DNA from: Eonycteris spelaea
Lineage: Eukaryota; Chordata; Mammalia; Chiroptera; Pteropodidae
Direction of reading: 5' to 3'
DNA: 64,000 bases
NCBI GenBank assembly: GCA_003508835.1
Contig: PUFA01000021.1
Coordinates: 8,844,501-8,908,500, forward strand
The notes beneath the pieces are model-generated. The model was not told the origin of the DNA and searched no databases. It was given only the letters and a program-made list of their open reading frames with translations. Shown here one piece after another: positions 35,563 through 46,700 of the stretch (position 1 is its first letter; every line of letters starts with the position of its first letter). Made by a program: the position numbers and the translations under genes.

Positions 35563-35571
35563 CTATAAATA
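35563..35571 (+). promoter_or_regulatory. TATA-box-like element CTATAAATA
   Basis: Good match to the TATA consensus in a moderately GC-rich context, 101 bases upstream of the small ORF at 35672. An isolated TATA match is weak evidence by itself. Confidence 0.35.
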
Positions 35572-35671
35572 CTGGGGGTTTGTGAGGACTATTCGAGAGT
35601 TTCATTTGGGTGAGGCCGCTCTTAGCTAACCTAAAAACTTTCCAAAGGCCCCTGAGACATTGGTACCTACC

Positions 35672-35761
35672 ATGGCCAACGGGACTCTGGTTGGTAACGG
35701 TGTTAAACCATGTGATGGCCTTGAGACTGACATTCCTCTGAGGAGCTCAGCCCCCTACTAA
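35672..35761 (+). other. 29-codon small ORF in strong start context
   Basis: ATG at 35672 is preceded by TACC and followed by G, a good vertebrate start context; TAA ends at 35761. The predicted peptide is small and polar, with no signal peptide. It is too short to judge coding potential without conservation data. Confidence 0.25.
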
Positions 35762-35774
35762 CACTGGCATCTTT

Positions 35775-35800
35775 GTTCCCTAGCAACGTCCTCTAGCAAC
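35775..35800 (+). promoter_or_regulatory. Tandem X-box-like (RFX) motif
   Basis: Two abutting 13-bp units, GTTCCCTAGCAAC (35775-35787) and GTCCTCTAGCAAC (35788-35800), differ at 3 positions. Each contains the CTAGCAAC half-site of the RFX X-box (GTNRCC-N-RGYAAC). The first unit misses the full palindrome at one position. RFX factors bind such sites in promoters of ciliary genes and of MHC class II genes. Confidence 0.5.
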
Positions 35801-35949
35801 ACGGGACTTTTGCTTTTGTGCTGGCAGCTAGAGCTCAGGTCAAGGCTGGTCGCCGTTTCTTCTGAGTGCCTCCTCATATGAAAAGGCACAACTCACGTTA
35901 AACTTGGCCTTTATTCCTTCACCTCCCCTTCCCTGGAATGATAGAGTGA

Positions 35950-36294
35950 TAGGGCCAGTATGAGTCCATAGTTCTGAGAACCAAGAGAGTCAATGTTGTA
36001 AGTTCTAGTTCAAGGGCAGGTACCAATGTCTTAGGTCAACAGGCAGGCAGGTAAAGTTTCTCAGGCAGGTAAAGTTAACTCAACTTCTTTTATCTTATTC
36101 TGGTCTTCAATTGATTGGATGGGGGCTACTCCCATTAAAGAGGTCAATCTGCTTTATTCTGTCTACCGATTCAAATGTTAACCTCATCTAAAAACACACT
36201 CACAGACACATCCAGAATAATGTTTGACCATGATGTGACCAAATCTGGACACATCATGGCCTAGTCAAGATGACACAAAAAATTAATCACCACA
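35950..36294 (-). mobile_element. ERVL LTR (MLT2 type)
   Basis: Minus-strand start TGTGGTGATTAA at 36294, followed by the typical 'tgacta', 'aacattattctggatgtgtc' and 'taacatttgaatcggtagac' order. The distal part down to 35950 is more diverged. It holds a local duplication of AGGCAGGTAAAGTT (36045-36058 and 36063-36076). Confidence 0.87.
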
Positions 36295-36591
36295 TCTTGG
36301 CTATTTTCAACATAACCTGAAGATCTCTTAAGAGACCAGTCCCCATTTGTAGCTCCCTTTTTGGGGAGAAAGGGCATCGTATATCCAAAGGGGAGGCTCT
36401 GAACCTGATTCTGAATTTAAGCTAGATTTGGTACATAGGTCACATGGCTGCTCCCCATCCCCACCCTAACTCTGTGTGGAAGTCCCTGATAGTTGGCCCC
36501 ACTTCATTTTCCTGATGAATACAAGGGTCATGGTCTGAATTACTTCGCGTATAGGAGTTTCAGGAACAACAATCAGTAGAAGTTAGCATTC

Positions 36592-36622
36592 CAAACAAAC
36601 AAACAACAAACAAACAAAACAA
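36592..36622. repeat. (CAAA)n simple repeat
   Basis: Imperfect CAAA/CAA units. Confidence 0.9.
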
Positions 36623-36851
36623 CCTATTGCCATCAAGACTCTCAGCCAGGTCCAAGCACACCAGAAAGCAAAGTTTTATGTGCTGCTTCCTCCCATATTT
36701 TTTAAATGACAAAAGAAACGTATTTATAATCTGCATAAACATCTAGCTGTTACTTCTCTAGAATCTGAACACCTGAAAAGTTAAAATAATGTCAAAGATC
36801 ATTTAATTTCTCCTGCTCAATTTTCAGAAGAGCAAATGGAGTCCTGGAGAC

Positions 36852-36883
36852 AGTCTCTCTGTCTCTGTCTCTCTCTGTCTCTG
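36852..36883. repeat. (TCTCTG)n simple repeat
   Basis: Imperfect TCTCTG units, similar to 6045-6110. Confidence 0.9.
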
Positions 36884-37079
36884 GCCATTGGGCATCTTAA
36901 ACCCTCTCACGAATGGATAATTTCTCAGTGCATGAGTCTCGGTGGGAGTCAAAGCTTGACTCTCATTATAGATGCTGAAAACCCCAGGTTTTTACACTCT
37001 CGGTCTTTGTTTCAACAAAGGCGTGGGCACGTGACCAAGGCTCTAACAATAAGATGTACTTGTCCCAAATTCGATGTGG

Positions 37080-37432
37080 GAGCTTGAGGTGCAACGAAGC
37101 AGGGAGATTCTGTTCTGGTGCTAAGAGGTGGCAGCCATGCTTTCGGAACCCCTAGACACGCTGCTTGCTGCGGCGGTGGCATCCTTCTTCAATGGTGTCT
37201 TCTCCCGACTGGTCTTGTCCCCTCGTTTGCCATGGTCCTGGTTGCTGCCCGCACCCCATGTTCTTGAGCAAGCCTTTTTGATGGCCTTCCTGGTTGTTCT
37301 GAGAGCTATCCCCCTTCTTCTCAATAAAAGACTTATCTGCCTAACTCAGCCAAAGGTTTTGTGGGGGGTTTTTAAAAATTATTTTTATTATGTTCTTTAG
37401 TTTCTTACAGCCAAGAACCCTTGCTGATACGG
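37080..37432 (+). mobile_element. ERVL-like LTR with poly(A) signal
   Basis: An AATAAA at 37323-37328 is followed by 'cctaactcagccaaaggtt' and the terminal 'agccaagaacccttgctgat' end, a layout known from old ERVL-class LTRs. The 5' boundary is uncertain. The 90-codon ORF 37128-37400 and the 67-codon minus ORF lie within this LTR-like DNA and are probably not genes. Confidence 0.55.
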
Positions 37433-37987
37433 TACCCACTGGGGACAAGCATCACTATGATCTTGTGGCAGACCTGGGTTGGGGCTATGTAACCTCCGGC
37501 TCTGTGCCAATCTCGCCCTTGTTATGCTAGTGTCGTTTCTAGTCCTATTCTCTGCCTTCTCTTGGAAACACCATGCTATCTTTACCTTTCTTCTCCAACT
37601 CCAGTGAAGGAAAAAATAAAGGAGGATAGCATAAGGGCTCAGTTTTACGCAAAATATTGTAACAGTTTAGGCGCCTGTGTTAGCGAGACGTGGGTAAAGC
37701 AGAAAGCGACCTAAAACTTGTAATATCAACAGCTTTAAAAAAGTTAGAAGTGTTTCTGTTTCTTACAGTGCACAGTGGGAGCTACGGGGCTCCAGGCTGT
37801 TAGAGACCCAGGCTCCTTCCCTTTCATTTCTTCTTCACCTTTAGCACTAAGGGTTCTGCCTATCAAATGTTTATAGTCAAATTCTTCTTGTACATAAGTG
37901 GCCCACAGAGTCTAAAATGCATTCTATTCAGCCCCCCACACACTTAAAAAAAAAAACCAAAACAGATACAGACACTTGCTTAAATTT
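37433..37987. other. Unique non-coding DNA
   Basis: Nothing recognised. Confidence 0.5.
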
Positions 37988-38354
37988 TTCCTCAGGCGGC
38001 TATAAACAAATACCATAGACTGGGTAACTGAAATAGTAAACTTGTTTCTCACAGTTCTGGCAGCGGGGAGGGCCAGGATCAAGGCACCAGGCAATCTGGT
38101 GTCTGGTGAGAACCTGCTTCTTGCTTTGCCCATGGTGCCTTCTTGCCGTGTCCTCACGTGGCAGAGAGAGAGAGAAAAGCTCTAGTTCTTCAACTCATAA
38201 GGACATTCACCCCGCCAAGGGGGCTCCAGCCTCATGACCTTATCTAAACCTAATTATCTCTCAATTACAGCTCCCCTTCTCTTATCATCACTTTGGGAGT
38301 TAGGGCTTCAACATATAAATTTCCAGGGAACAGAGATATTCAGTCCACAGCACA
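37988..38354 (-). mobile_element. MaLR LTR (MST/MLT1 type)
   Basis: Plus-strand text reads 'ggcggctataaacaaatacc', 'cttgtttctcacagttctgg', 'ggatcaaggcaccaggcaat', 'cttgccgtgtcctcacgtgg' and 'gggcttcaacatataaattt', the reverse complement of the MST/MLT1 order. About 367 bp and near complete, with no internal region. Independent of the copy at 27378-27714. Confidence 0.93.
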
Positions 38355-40066
38355 ACCAATGCCAAATTTTGCGTGGATGATTCTTGGCTTTTATGGACTC
38401 AGAATAGGCTGTTGTGGGAGGTGGGGGTGAGGGCTGCAGAACAGACACCCCTGGACTCAAGCAGCACCAACTGTGTAATTCTGACCCACCCAGCATCAAC
38501 AGTGGGCAGATGACTTTAGTGAGGCAGGGTCAGCTCTCAGCTCAAGTTACAAAGCCAAGGCAAAAACAAGTCCTCTCTCTGAGTGGTGTGCAACACGACT
38601 ATGCCTCTGGGCACAGACGGCAGGCACTGGGCACAGAGCTGCATTGCCCAGTAGAGCCTTCTATCTCGAACTTTTCCATCCAGACTTAGTATCTGATTAT
38701 ATAAAATGATTGCATTGTAAACCTTAAGTGTGTGATGAATTCTGACTCTCTTGGCCCGTGGTTTCTCTTGAAATCATCAGAATATCTGTAATCAATATCA
38801 CAAAAACTCTCAAGTGATAAAGACCTCCTTTACTAATGAGATTAATTTAACATCTTTCTAAAGCCAAGATTTCATCTACCAGTAGCTTCATTGATCATCT
38901 TCAACGCTTTCCTTGTTTACCTGCTGTCGCCAGTTCAAACCACCAGCAGAGGTAATCAGTGATATTCATGGGAGTGACAACTAGTATTTCATAATGGAAT
39001 ATGTTCTCTCTATTTCACTCTGAGGCAGATACATGATAACTATAAAAAATCCTCTGTGAATAAGTTCATTACAGATTTTAACCAGAACAAGCACCTTAAC
39101 TTTTAATTATCTTCTCCTCCTTCAGATTCTGAAAACAATTCTCTTAAGTTATGGGATCTCTACACTATCCATCATTATCAGGGGCAGGCCTCCCACCTCT
39201 TAAAATACATAAAGAGTGTTTCTTTTCCTTCAACATTAGTCGGTCAAGGTTAGCTTGTAAGAGTTACAATCATTTCACATCTCAGTAATTATATCTTCCT
39301 TAGTCTGGGGAAAGAGTGATGAATAGCCATAACTAGAGCAACAGAAATAACTATAATTATTTGCAAAACACTTTCACAATTATGAAATGTTTTTATATCA
39401 ACGATTAAAAATTAACAACCTAAATCTCCCAACCCAACTTTGCATTGCTTGATCCAGCCAAAATGCCAACCCTGAGTTAATAAAATTTTAAAAAACCCTA
39501 CAGTGGTCTCAGGAGAGTTCAGCAACTATTCTCAAAGAAAAAAAAAAAAAAGAGGAAAATAGCTCCAGGATGTTTGATAGAAATCAGCTATCCAGGATGA
39601 AGGGCTGAACGGACGAGATTACACAACAGGGATGCTATGAAAATCAAAAGCATTGATTTTTTTTTTTTAAGGCAGAATATGGGCTTCCAGTACTGAAAGG
39701 GTACCTGATGCTTCTTGTCTCTGGCTGTGAAACAGGAAGTAAGCTTGCCAATGGTATTCAGCATCCGTTGCCACTGCTGTATCTAAGCAGGGACTTGGGA
39801 AAACTGTGGAAGGTGATTGAACTCCTTTTGGAAAAAGCGAAGCCAGCCTTTCAGAGGCTGCCTGTGGCATGACAGAGCATCTCCACTGGCTTTTAGAACC
39901 AGCGAAATGCCCCTTCCAGCATCAGGTTTCTTTCTAAGCTTGGGTCAGCTCGTGTTTGTGAGAGAAGATGCGTTCCGTGACACTGATGCTTCAGGAGCTC
40001 CCTGAAGAGAGAGGAGGCCCCAGGACGAGAGAACCGGTGTGAACCAAAGCTTCCCTCTTTGCACAG
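38355..40066. other. Unique DNA
   Basis: About 1.7 kb without recognised repeats apart from A/T runs near 39540 and 39658. The 91-codon plus ORF at 38414-38689 shows no known domain. Confidence 0.45.
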
Positions 40067-40240
40067 GTGACATCATGGGCGGGTACCTCGTGGCCCAGAG
40101 CTGCGCCTCAGCAGCTGAGCTTCATGCGGGAGAAGGAAGGCTGGTCCTTCACGCTCATCTTCGCGGTGGCCGAGAAGAGGAATGCTGAAGGGGCCGGTTT
40201 TCCCCTTCATTTCCAGAAACTTCAAGTTTATTATGTTTAA
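40067..40240 (+). other. Exon-like GC-rich block after a splice-acceptor-like site
   Basis: A pyrimidine-rich run ending in GCACAG (AG at 40065-40066) precedes a 58-codon stretch open to a TAA at 40238-40240. Composition shifts abruptly to GC-rich with several intact CpGs, unlike the flanking AT-rich DNA. The reading has third-position G/C preference over codons 17-44 (including Met-Arg-Glu-Lys-Glu-Gly-Trp-Ser-Phe). I do not recognise the protein. It could be a terminal exon of an unannotated gene, a pseudogene piece, or a chance GC-rich block. No upstream exon or poly(A) signal was matched to it. Confidence 0.3.
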
Positions 40241-40494
40241 TTTCTAAATGTTGGAAACAAACCAGAATACAAATTGAGTTTATTTGAACTCAACAAAGTT
40301 TCTCTGAAATAATATACACATTGTTTCACATAACAATTATGAAATTACTGGTTTATCAATTACTGTTATTTTATAAACAAAGGTCCATTTTATGGCTGAC
40401 ATATCAATCTTAGAGATCATGAGCAGCCTAAACAAACACCACGTGGTTTTGTCCTGCCCTTGCCCTCTGCGTACCTCGCCAGTTTCAATGCTCG
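40241..40494. other. Unique AT-rich DNA
   Basis: Nothing recognised. Confidence 0.5.
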
Positions 40495-40705
40495 CTTTCT
40501 CCTTCTTCTCTTCGCACGTTGCTGCAGCCACAATGAACTTCTTTTTGCTTCTGTAAAACCATGCTCCTCCTTTAAGCTCAGATTTTGCATATTCTGTTTC
40601 ACCTGCATAAGCGCCCCCCTCACTTTTGATTGCCCACCTTCCATCCTGTCTTCAGGTAGCCACTTGAATTTCACAGCATCTGAACTTCCTTTGTCTTCAC
40701 CACAA
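40495..40705 (+). mobile_element. L2 LINE fragment
   Basis: 'tgctgcagccacaatgaact', 'tcttcaggtagccacttg' and the intervening pyrimidine-rich segment follow the L2 3'UTR order on the plus strand. The 111-codon plus ORF 40460-40795 and the 85-codon minus ORF overlap it and are repeat-derived. Confidence 0.7.
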
Positions 40706-42392
40706 GAATGGAAAATATGTATTCAACACAGGGTTCTAGGCACTAAGAATACACATATACACACCACACACATACGTACCTATACATCTGTGTAGGTACC
40801 TACCATCTATCTATAGAAACAGTAGTCAGATATAGCAATGGCCAAAGCAGAAGGAAATAGGGACATACAAAATATAATATATGCAATAAGACTTTAAAAG
40901 TCTAATAAAATGAGGAGAATGGAAAAGAGACTAGCCAAAAGCATAGGTCCCTTTCAAAAGAAGATATCATGAACTTATGATTTGGGGTTTTAAACATTGC
41001 TTTTCATTTTATAACATGAAAAATCGTATAAGGTTTGAACTAGAAGATCTTTCATATTTCTTCCAAGTCTAAGATTCTCTATGAAATGCAAAATGACTCT
41101 GTAGTGATATATAATTTTGAAAGTAATAGTGTTCCACCAACATTCCACTCTATTCTGTAAGTTGAAACCATTTGGCTAAGAGACTCATCAGATACGTGCA
41201 CACGTGCACATGCAGCACACACACATGCTCCTGTGCTCACACTCAGGCACGCTTTCCTGAAATATCCAGCAAATAGAAATGAAGGACATTCGAGAAGTAT
41301 AAAATGGGGGGACATTGGTTAATCTGTTAGTTACTGAACACTCTCTTTGCATATGAACAGGATAGAATAAAACCTTATTCAGGAAAACATTAATACACTG
41401 ACAGTGGTGCTTGGAGAAAATTTTATATATGTAGGAAGCAATCAGTGTACAGTGGTGTTTAGAGAATGCAAGCATGTTTTCAATGACTCTAATCCCCAGA
41501 GCATGCTGTCGCTGTTGACCAATGACATGCTGACTCTCTTCTGCGTTCTGATCTTTGCCCTGGGTGGGGCCTGAGGGTCTTCACTCAACCAGCAGAGCCA
41601 GAAATCAAGGGCGGTAAACAGAGCTCGAGGCCAGTGGTGAAACGGGAGAAAACTGCATGATTTCAAGGATGTGTATGGAAATGGCGGCTCTGTAGTGTAT
41701 CTCTACACTAAGATTAGGCAAAACTCACTCGATGGAAGCATTCCCCTTGCTAAAGTGTTAGAATATTTAACGCGCTAAACACAAGCACTGAACTTTCTAG
41801 CGTTCTTTATATAGAATCCGAGCCCAGATGTATAAAGCAAATAGGAAACCCAAGGCTTCTGAACAGAATTAGATATCTTTTGCAGAAAAATTGAGGGAGA
41901 AGGAAGCCGTGGAAACATGCAGGTATTGGGAAGCAGAATCCCCAAGCGCCCTGGCGCCCACCTACAGTCCAGGCTGCATGAGTTCACCCGACTTTGTCTT
42001 TAAAGGTTTTCTACGGTTGAGGCAAAATTCTTAGCTGAAAATCACCTCTCGGTCTGACCTTTAGTTACCTTTCTAGCTCCTTCACTCAGGAAATTTCGGT
42101 AGAGGGCAAGTGTGGAGAGTCCCAATTGATATGGATATGAAGGTGGCCTGCTTTTGACACGTGTTGTCCTCAGTTCTCCAGAGCTAATTTGCTTGGACAA
42201 ATGACCCTTTGTTTTTCCAATGGCCAGATGGGCACATTTATATTCACCTCTAGGAGGATCCAGGGAGAGAGGTAGGTGCCTAAGGCATTTGAGTGACTAA
42301 GCAATTTTTCTAGTAAGACTGATCATTATCTAAATGGAGTCTTTACATGATGGAATTGAATTTAAATTATTTAAATTAGTTTGATTTCATGT
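40706..42392. other. Unique DNA
   Basis: Contains CA-rich microsatellite-like stretches at about 40748-40795 and 41198-41232. The ORFs here have no recognised features. Confidence 0.5.
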
Positions 42393-42492
42393 TGTTTTCA
42401 GCTTGATTAAGGTATAATTGATAAATAAAATTGTAAGATACTTAAAGTATACACACGATGATTTTATATACATATTGTTGTGAAAATATGTG
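42393..42492 (-). mobile_element. L1 3'UTR fragment
   Basis: 'gcttgattaaggtataattg' followed by 'ttaaagtatacacacgatg' and 'tatacatattgttgtgaaa' is the reverse complement of an L1 3' end. Only about 100 bp remain. Confidence 0.75.
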
Positions 42493-43264
42493 CCTTTTCC
42501 ATACTGGCTGTATTTGCTCAGGTTGAATGCCAGAGGAGCAAATTTTAGACAAGAATAATTGTAAAACATTAGGGTGCTTTGTGAACAAAACGGGCATTTT
42601 ATAGAACAAGAAATGACAGAATTTCCTAACACTGTTGGAGCTAGCTTGAATGGCAGGTGTGTTCATATTTTATGTGAACACAGAACTGATCAGTAAGAAG
42701 AGTGAAAATATGAACTTTTACCCAAATTCAGTACCGCTTCTGTCTACTCAGACACCTGGAGATGACCCGAAGACAGGCCAGAAGAGGACGCAGCTGAGTA
42801 TATCCATGTCCCAGGAAATGGTCAGAGTGTCTGAGGAAAAACATATGATCAGAGTTTCACTTTCAAATTAGATTCTTAGAGGAATCTTTATGCATAGAGG
42901 AATTTATATACAGATTCCTGGAATTTTTCTGTATGCATAGAGAAAATGTCATGAACGTATATTATTTTATTGATAAATAAAAGTTTGACCCCAAGTTCTC
43001 ATCTTCTTTCCTATTTCAGTAGCCTAAGATAGTTCACATGTGAGACTAGGTATATGTTTGCTGGCTTAGTTAGGTAAGGGATAAGATGAGATTCTAAGGC
43101 AAAATGCATAGAACAATACCAAGCAAAGAATTAACTGCTATCAGTAGCATCATTTATTATTTTAAGTGAGAGCCACCCTGGCATATCCTGGCATAGATTT
43201 AATGGGAGAAATGGCTGCATATCCAAAGGGGAAATACAATGAGATTTCAAAGTCTTGTCCTGCT
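42493..43264. other. Unique DNA
   Basis: No recognised repeat. The word ATGCATAGAG occurs twice (near 42890 and 42934). The last five bases, CTGCT (43260-43264), are the left target duplication of the LTR that follows. Confidence 0.5.
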
Positions 43265-43809
43265 TGACAGACTGGAATGATTCCATTTTTCTGAGTGATC
43301 CCAAGATGAATTGTACGAAAAGTTCCCCAAAGGCCAGTGGACAAGAACAATGCCTTACCACCTGGCCAAACCAGCCAAGCCAGCTAATCAGTGGCCCTAA
43401 GGCACCCCCACCCTTATTTCCTCCTGCACATATTCTGATTACTGCACCCGGCACCTTCGCGGCACTCAGCCCTACCTTCTGCACTCGGCCCTTTCTGCGC
43501 ACGGCCCCCTCTATACGCAGCCCCAACTGCACACGACCCCCTTTTGCATGCGCGACCCAACAACCTACCCACAATCCCTTTCAAGGTCAACCTAACCCCC
43601 CAATCAGGTAACGCCAAGGCATCTCCCAAGGCTTGCGGTTTTGCCCTTTAAATTAGGTCCCAGCCCCTCGGTCGGGGCTCTCTCTCAACCACTGCTGCGT
43701 CAGTGAACGAGTGGAGTCCAAACTCGAGTTTGTCAATAAACTCCCTTTTGCGCTTGCATCGGTGTCAGTTTCCTTCTTGGCTCGTGGAGTTCCAAACCAG
43801 GGCATTACA
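43265..43809 (+). mobile_element. Solo LTR of a class I-like endogenous retrovirus
   Basis: 545 bp starting TGACAGACTGG and ending GGGCATTACA, flanked by a perfect 5-bp duplication CTGCT (43260-43264 and 43810-43814). Typical LTR layout: a C-rich U3, a TTTAAATT TATA-like box (43647-43654), an AATAAA poly(A) signal (43735-43740) and a G/T-rich U5. No viral coding sequence on either side, so it is a solo LTR. The ORFs here (147 codons minus, 118 codons plus, 71 codons minus) are frames through U3 and are not viral genes. The family is not identified. Confidence 0.88.
43647..43654 (+). promoter_or_regulatory. LTR TATA-like box
   Basis: TTTAAATT, about 88 bp upstream of the LTR poly(A) signal, consistent with the U3 promoter of this LTR. 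Confidence 0.5.
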
Positions 43810-45189
43810 CTGCTAACCTACAGTTTTCAATACAATAGTTCTATTTGTTTGTTGGCTTCTCTTGGATTTTTGAAACACGAGAGAGACATAACCACAACAA
43901 CCTAGACTGATAAGTTCTACATTTGGAGGGAACTAATGACTCAGTCCTGCTTCTCAGTTAGATTTTTAAAAGTGACATCAATGTATAGACAAGCCACATT
44001 TGTCTGCCCACCGCCCTGAGAAATATTCTCATGGAACTCTGGCATCCATAGCCATAAAGAGGTATTTTGGTGATAGTTACCCTATAATTCCCTGTGTTCT
44101 AAGACAAATAGACTCAGGTTTTTGGCCCACAAATCGATTTTGGAGCATATGACGAATGATGACTTCGATGGAAGTAACATTTGAAGAAGCCATTGACCTT
44201 GAATCAACACCACATTAGAGACATAAATTAGAAACCAAAGGCCAGATAAAACTGCTGGTTTCATAGAGAGGAAAAATTTAGAGGTTTATTGAGGAATACA
44301 AATATGATATTTATGTTCAAAACAAAACAAAATCATTATCACAGAGATTTGCTTTTGCAAACAACCACAGCTGTTTACAATATGTAAGGACGCGTCTCAG
44401 GCTCAAAAACCACATTAAAATCGAGTTGAGAGCCTGGCTTATATCCATCAAAGTTTGAGTAATTTCAAGGTTACACCAAGTCCCCCAGCCATAGAAAACC
44501 CCGTGTGATGCCAAGGCTTCTCCACTCATCTGGTTCTTTATATGGAGTTGTTTGATCAGCAGTCATTTTGGATTTCTTCATCCAGAAGTTCTGGAAAGCA
44601 GAGACTGGAGTTCAAGACTCCACTTTTTTTCTTACTCCGTGCAACGAGATCTAAGAACAGACCACCACGTGCCCTCACCCTTCCTCTTTGAAGGAACTGC
44701 ACTTCTGGTAAGTGAGAACTTGGAGGGTGAAAAATCTGAATAACAAATAATTGTGGTGTTCAATGCCATGCCTTGGTAGGAATTAAGAAGGAGATAAGAT
44801 CAGAACAAAGAAAACCAGGCTGTGACATTATGGATCCCTGTCCAGGGGTTGAGGGTTTGGAACAAAGGGAACCCTTTTGTTATATTTAAGCTAATTTTGT
44901 CTTTCAAATGGTCTTGGGAGTTTCCTTCTGGATGTGGTAATGAAGAGAGAAAAAGATTTTGGAATTATGTGTGAACAGATCCTGCAGCTGATAGAGGCTT
45001 CAAATTTGAACTAACAAAATAGCAATTATATATTGTTATATAAATGTCCTCTATCTAGATTTATCACATGCCCACGCAAGTGGCAGGGAACACTATCTGA
45101 TCTGACAGATCTTTTAACTGGACGAAAGCGACTTCAGAAGAAACTGAGATATTGGCGCCAAGGAGAAAGACCTAGAATATAGAACAGAC
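43810..45189. other. Unique DNA
   Basis: Begins with the right-hand target duplication. Otherwise no recognised repeat or gene. Confidence 0.5.
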
Positions 45190-45340
45190 CCTTTCCTAAT
45201 GACCATCAGAGGAAACCAACCCTGCTGTCATCTTGATCTTGAACTTCCAGCCTCCAAAACAGGGAGAAAATAAATTTCTGGTGTTTAAGCTATCCAGTCT
45301 GTAGTGCTTTGCTATGGCTGCCCTGGGAAGCTAATAAAGT
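45190..45340 (+). mobile_element. MLT1 LTR 3' part
   Basis: 'tgatcttgaacttccagcct' and 'agaaaataaatttctggtgt' (poly(A) signal about 45268-45273), then 'ccagtctgtagtgctttgct' and the terminal 'aagctaataaag' match the 3' third of MLT1. The 5' two-thirds is missing or too diverged. Confidence 0.85.
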
Positions 45341-46614
45341 GCTCAATATATGTTTGCTACACAGAAATGAGAAGGGGGGAAGGGAAAAATGAATACGTGC
45401 GTGGAGCATTACAAACCAATCGACACAGTTAGAGCTTCCCTCTTCAGCTGGCCTCCTGAAACTACCTCAAGTAGCTCCATCTTTCTGGCACCAGAGAATC
45501 ATTGGATTGTCTTCTTAAGCCAGCGAGGAAATTGTGGGAAGAACTGCAGCTCCTTGCAGACAGAGGAAAAACAGAGCATCCTCATCAGTATCAATTTATA
45601 GACTCGTTTTTGGAAGGAGACTGGGCTTCAAATCATACCACATGTAACACACAAAAGCCCTCCTTCTCCCCAAGGCTATTGACCATTTGCAAGTATAAAT
45701 CAATAGTGCATAAATTCAAAATGCCTTGTGTCTTGTATGCATGTCTTGATTTCTGCAGCCCAAAGAAACTTAGAATCCAGAATAAAATAAAACAAGCTGG
45801 GATAATATATGTCAGCATCAATTCTTAGGTATCTAATCAGTGTAATCATTAAACAATATGTTCTGGTGAGTCGCTTATATTGGGTAATGCATGCAAATAA
45901 TGTAATTCCGTACTACAGACCCAGCCTGCTAGGATATGTCCTTACTCTCCAGTTAGGTCCAGGGGGCTCAGGGAAATAGGACTCAGAACTCTGTGCCTTT
46001 GCAGCGTCATCTCAGCAACAACAAACACAAAAATTCCATGGAGATCTAATAGCTTATTGCTGCCAATATCGGAATCTTTTATTGCTAAATGTTCTCTTTC
46101 TTTCGTTTGTGACGTAGTTTTAAATCACGTAGTACAGCTTGTGTTTAGGAGAAACCAGATGATATCTCTGTTTCCTGAGGTCAGACCCCAACAGCCCATC
46201 AGTTAGCACTCGACTGCTGTGGGCTACGCATGTGATGTTTTAAGTACTTCATTAGTCTGGGGCCATGTGCCCTGGGGCGTCCATCTAACAGAGGGTATTC
46301 TGGGTACTTCCAAATGTTCGGTTGCTTTAAATCATTGTTATTAAATACAACGGAGCTGTGTAAGAAAGAGAAGCCTAAGATTTTAGATGATACCTTTAAA
46401 ATTTTCCAGTCCAGGGGCAGCCAATAGATTTTACTTCATTCATTAACCCTCATCAGCTGATTGTGGCGACCTAGAGCATGATGTTGAAAATGTGCCGAGG
46501 CCAAGCGTGAGCTCAACAGGAAATAATGCCCAGATTGATACTGATGTCTGTTGTGAGCATAAGATTGAGGAGTGGTAGAAAGACATGCTAAGTGTTTTCC
46601 ATCTCTAAATCTAA
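45341..46614. other. Unique DNA
   Basis: The 108-codon plus ORF 45502-45828 has no recognisable domain. Nothing else seen. Confidence 0.45.
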
Positions 46615-46700
46615 CACTTTCTTCCTATAGATAATGAAACTGAGCTCCAAAAACATTAAATGACATTGCTAAGAGCACAAAATGTGTGAGCAAAAAAAGC
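46615..46700 (-). mobile_element. Possible MIR fragment
   Basis: 'gataatgaaactgagctcca' with 'taaatgacattgctaagagc' resembles the minus-strand MIR core. Weak match. Confidence 0.4.

Larger units (their letters stand above)
34781..35949. other. Unique DNA holding a promoter-like patch
   Basis: No repeat recognised. 35560-35800 contains a TATA box, a 29-codon ORF in good start context and a tandem X-box-like motif, each listed below. There is no poly(A) signal or splice evidence tying them together. Confidence 0.5.
36295..37079. other. Unique DNA with two simple repeats
   Basis: CAAA-rich run at 36592-36622 and a TCTCTG run at 36852-36883. The 83-codon plus ORF at 36836-37087 crosses the latter and is not convincing. 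Confidence 0.5.

Noticed and set aside
37128..37400. 90-codon hydrophobic ORF as a small membrane protein gene
   Set aside because: It overlaps an LTR-like element including its poly(A) signal and terminal sequence.
38920..38945. Resemblance to the tRNA-like part of an afrotherian SINE
   Set aside because: Only about 20 bases match and the rest of the element is missing; likely coincidence.
43131..43629. 147-, 118- and 71-codon ORFs in the 43.3-kb LTR
   Set aside because: They lie in LTR U3 DNA on both strands and show no retroviral or cellular domain.
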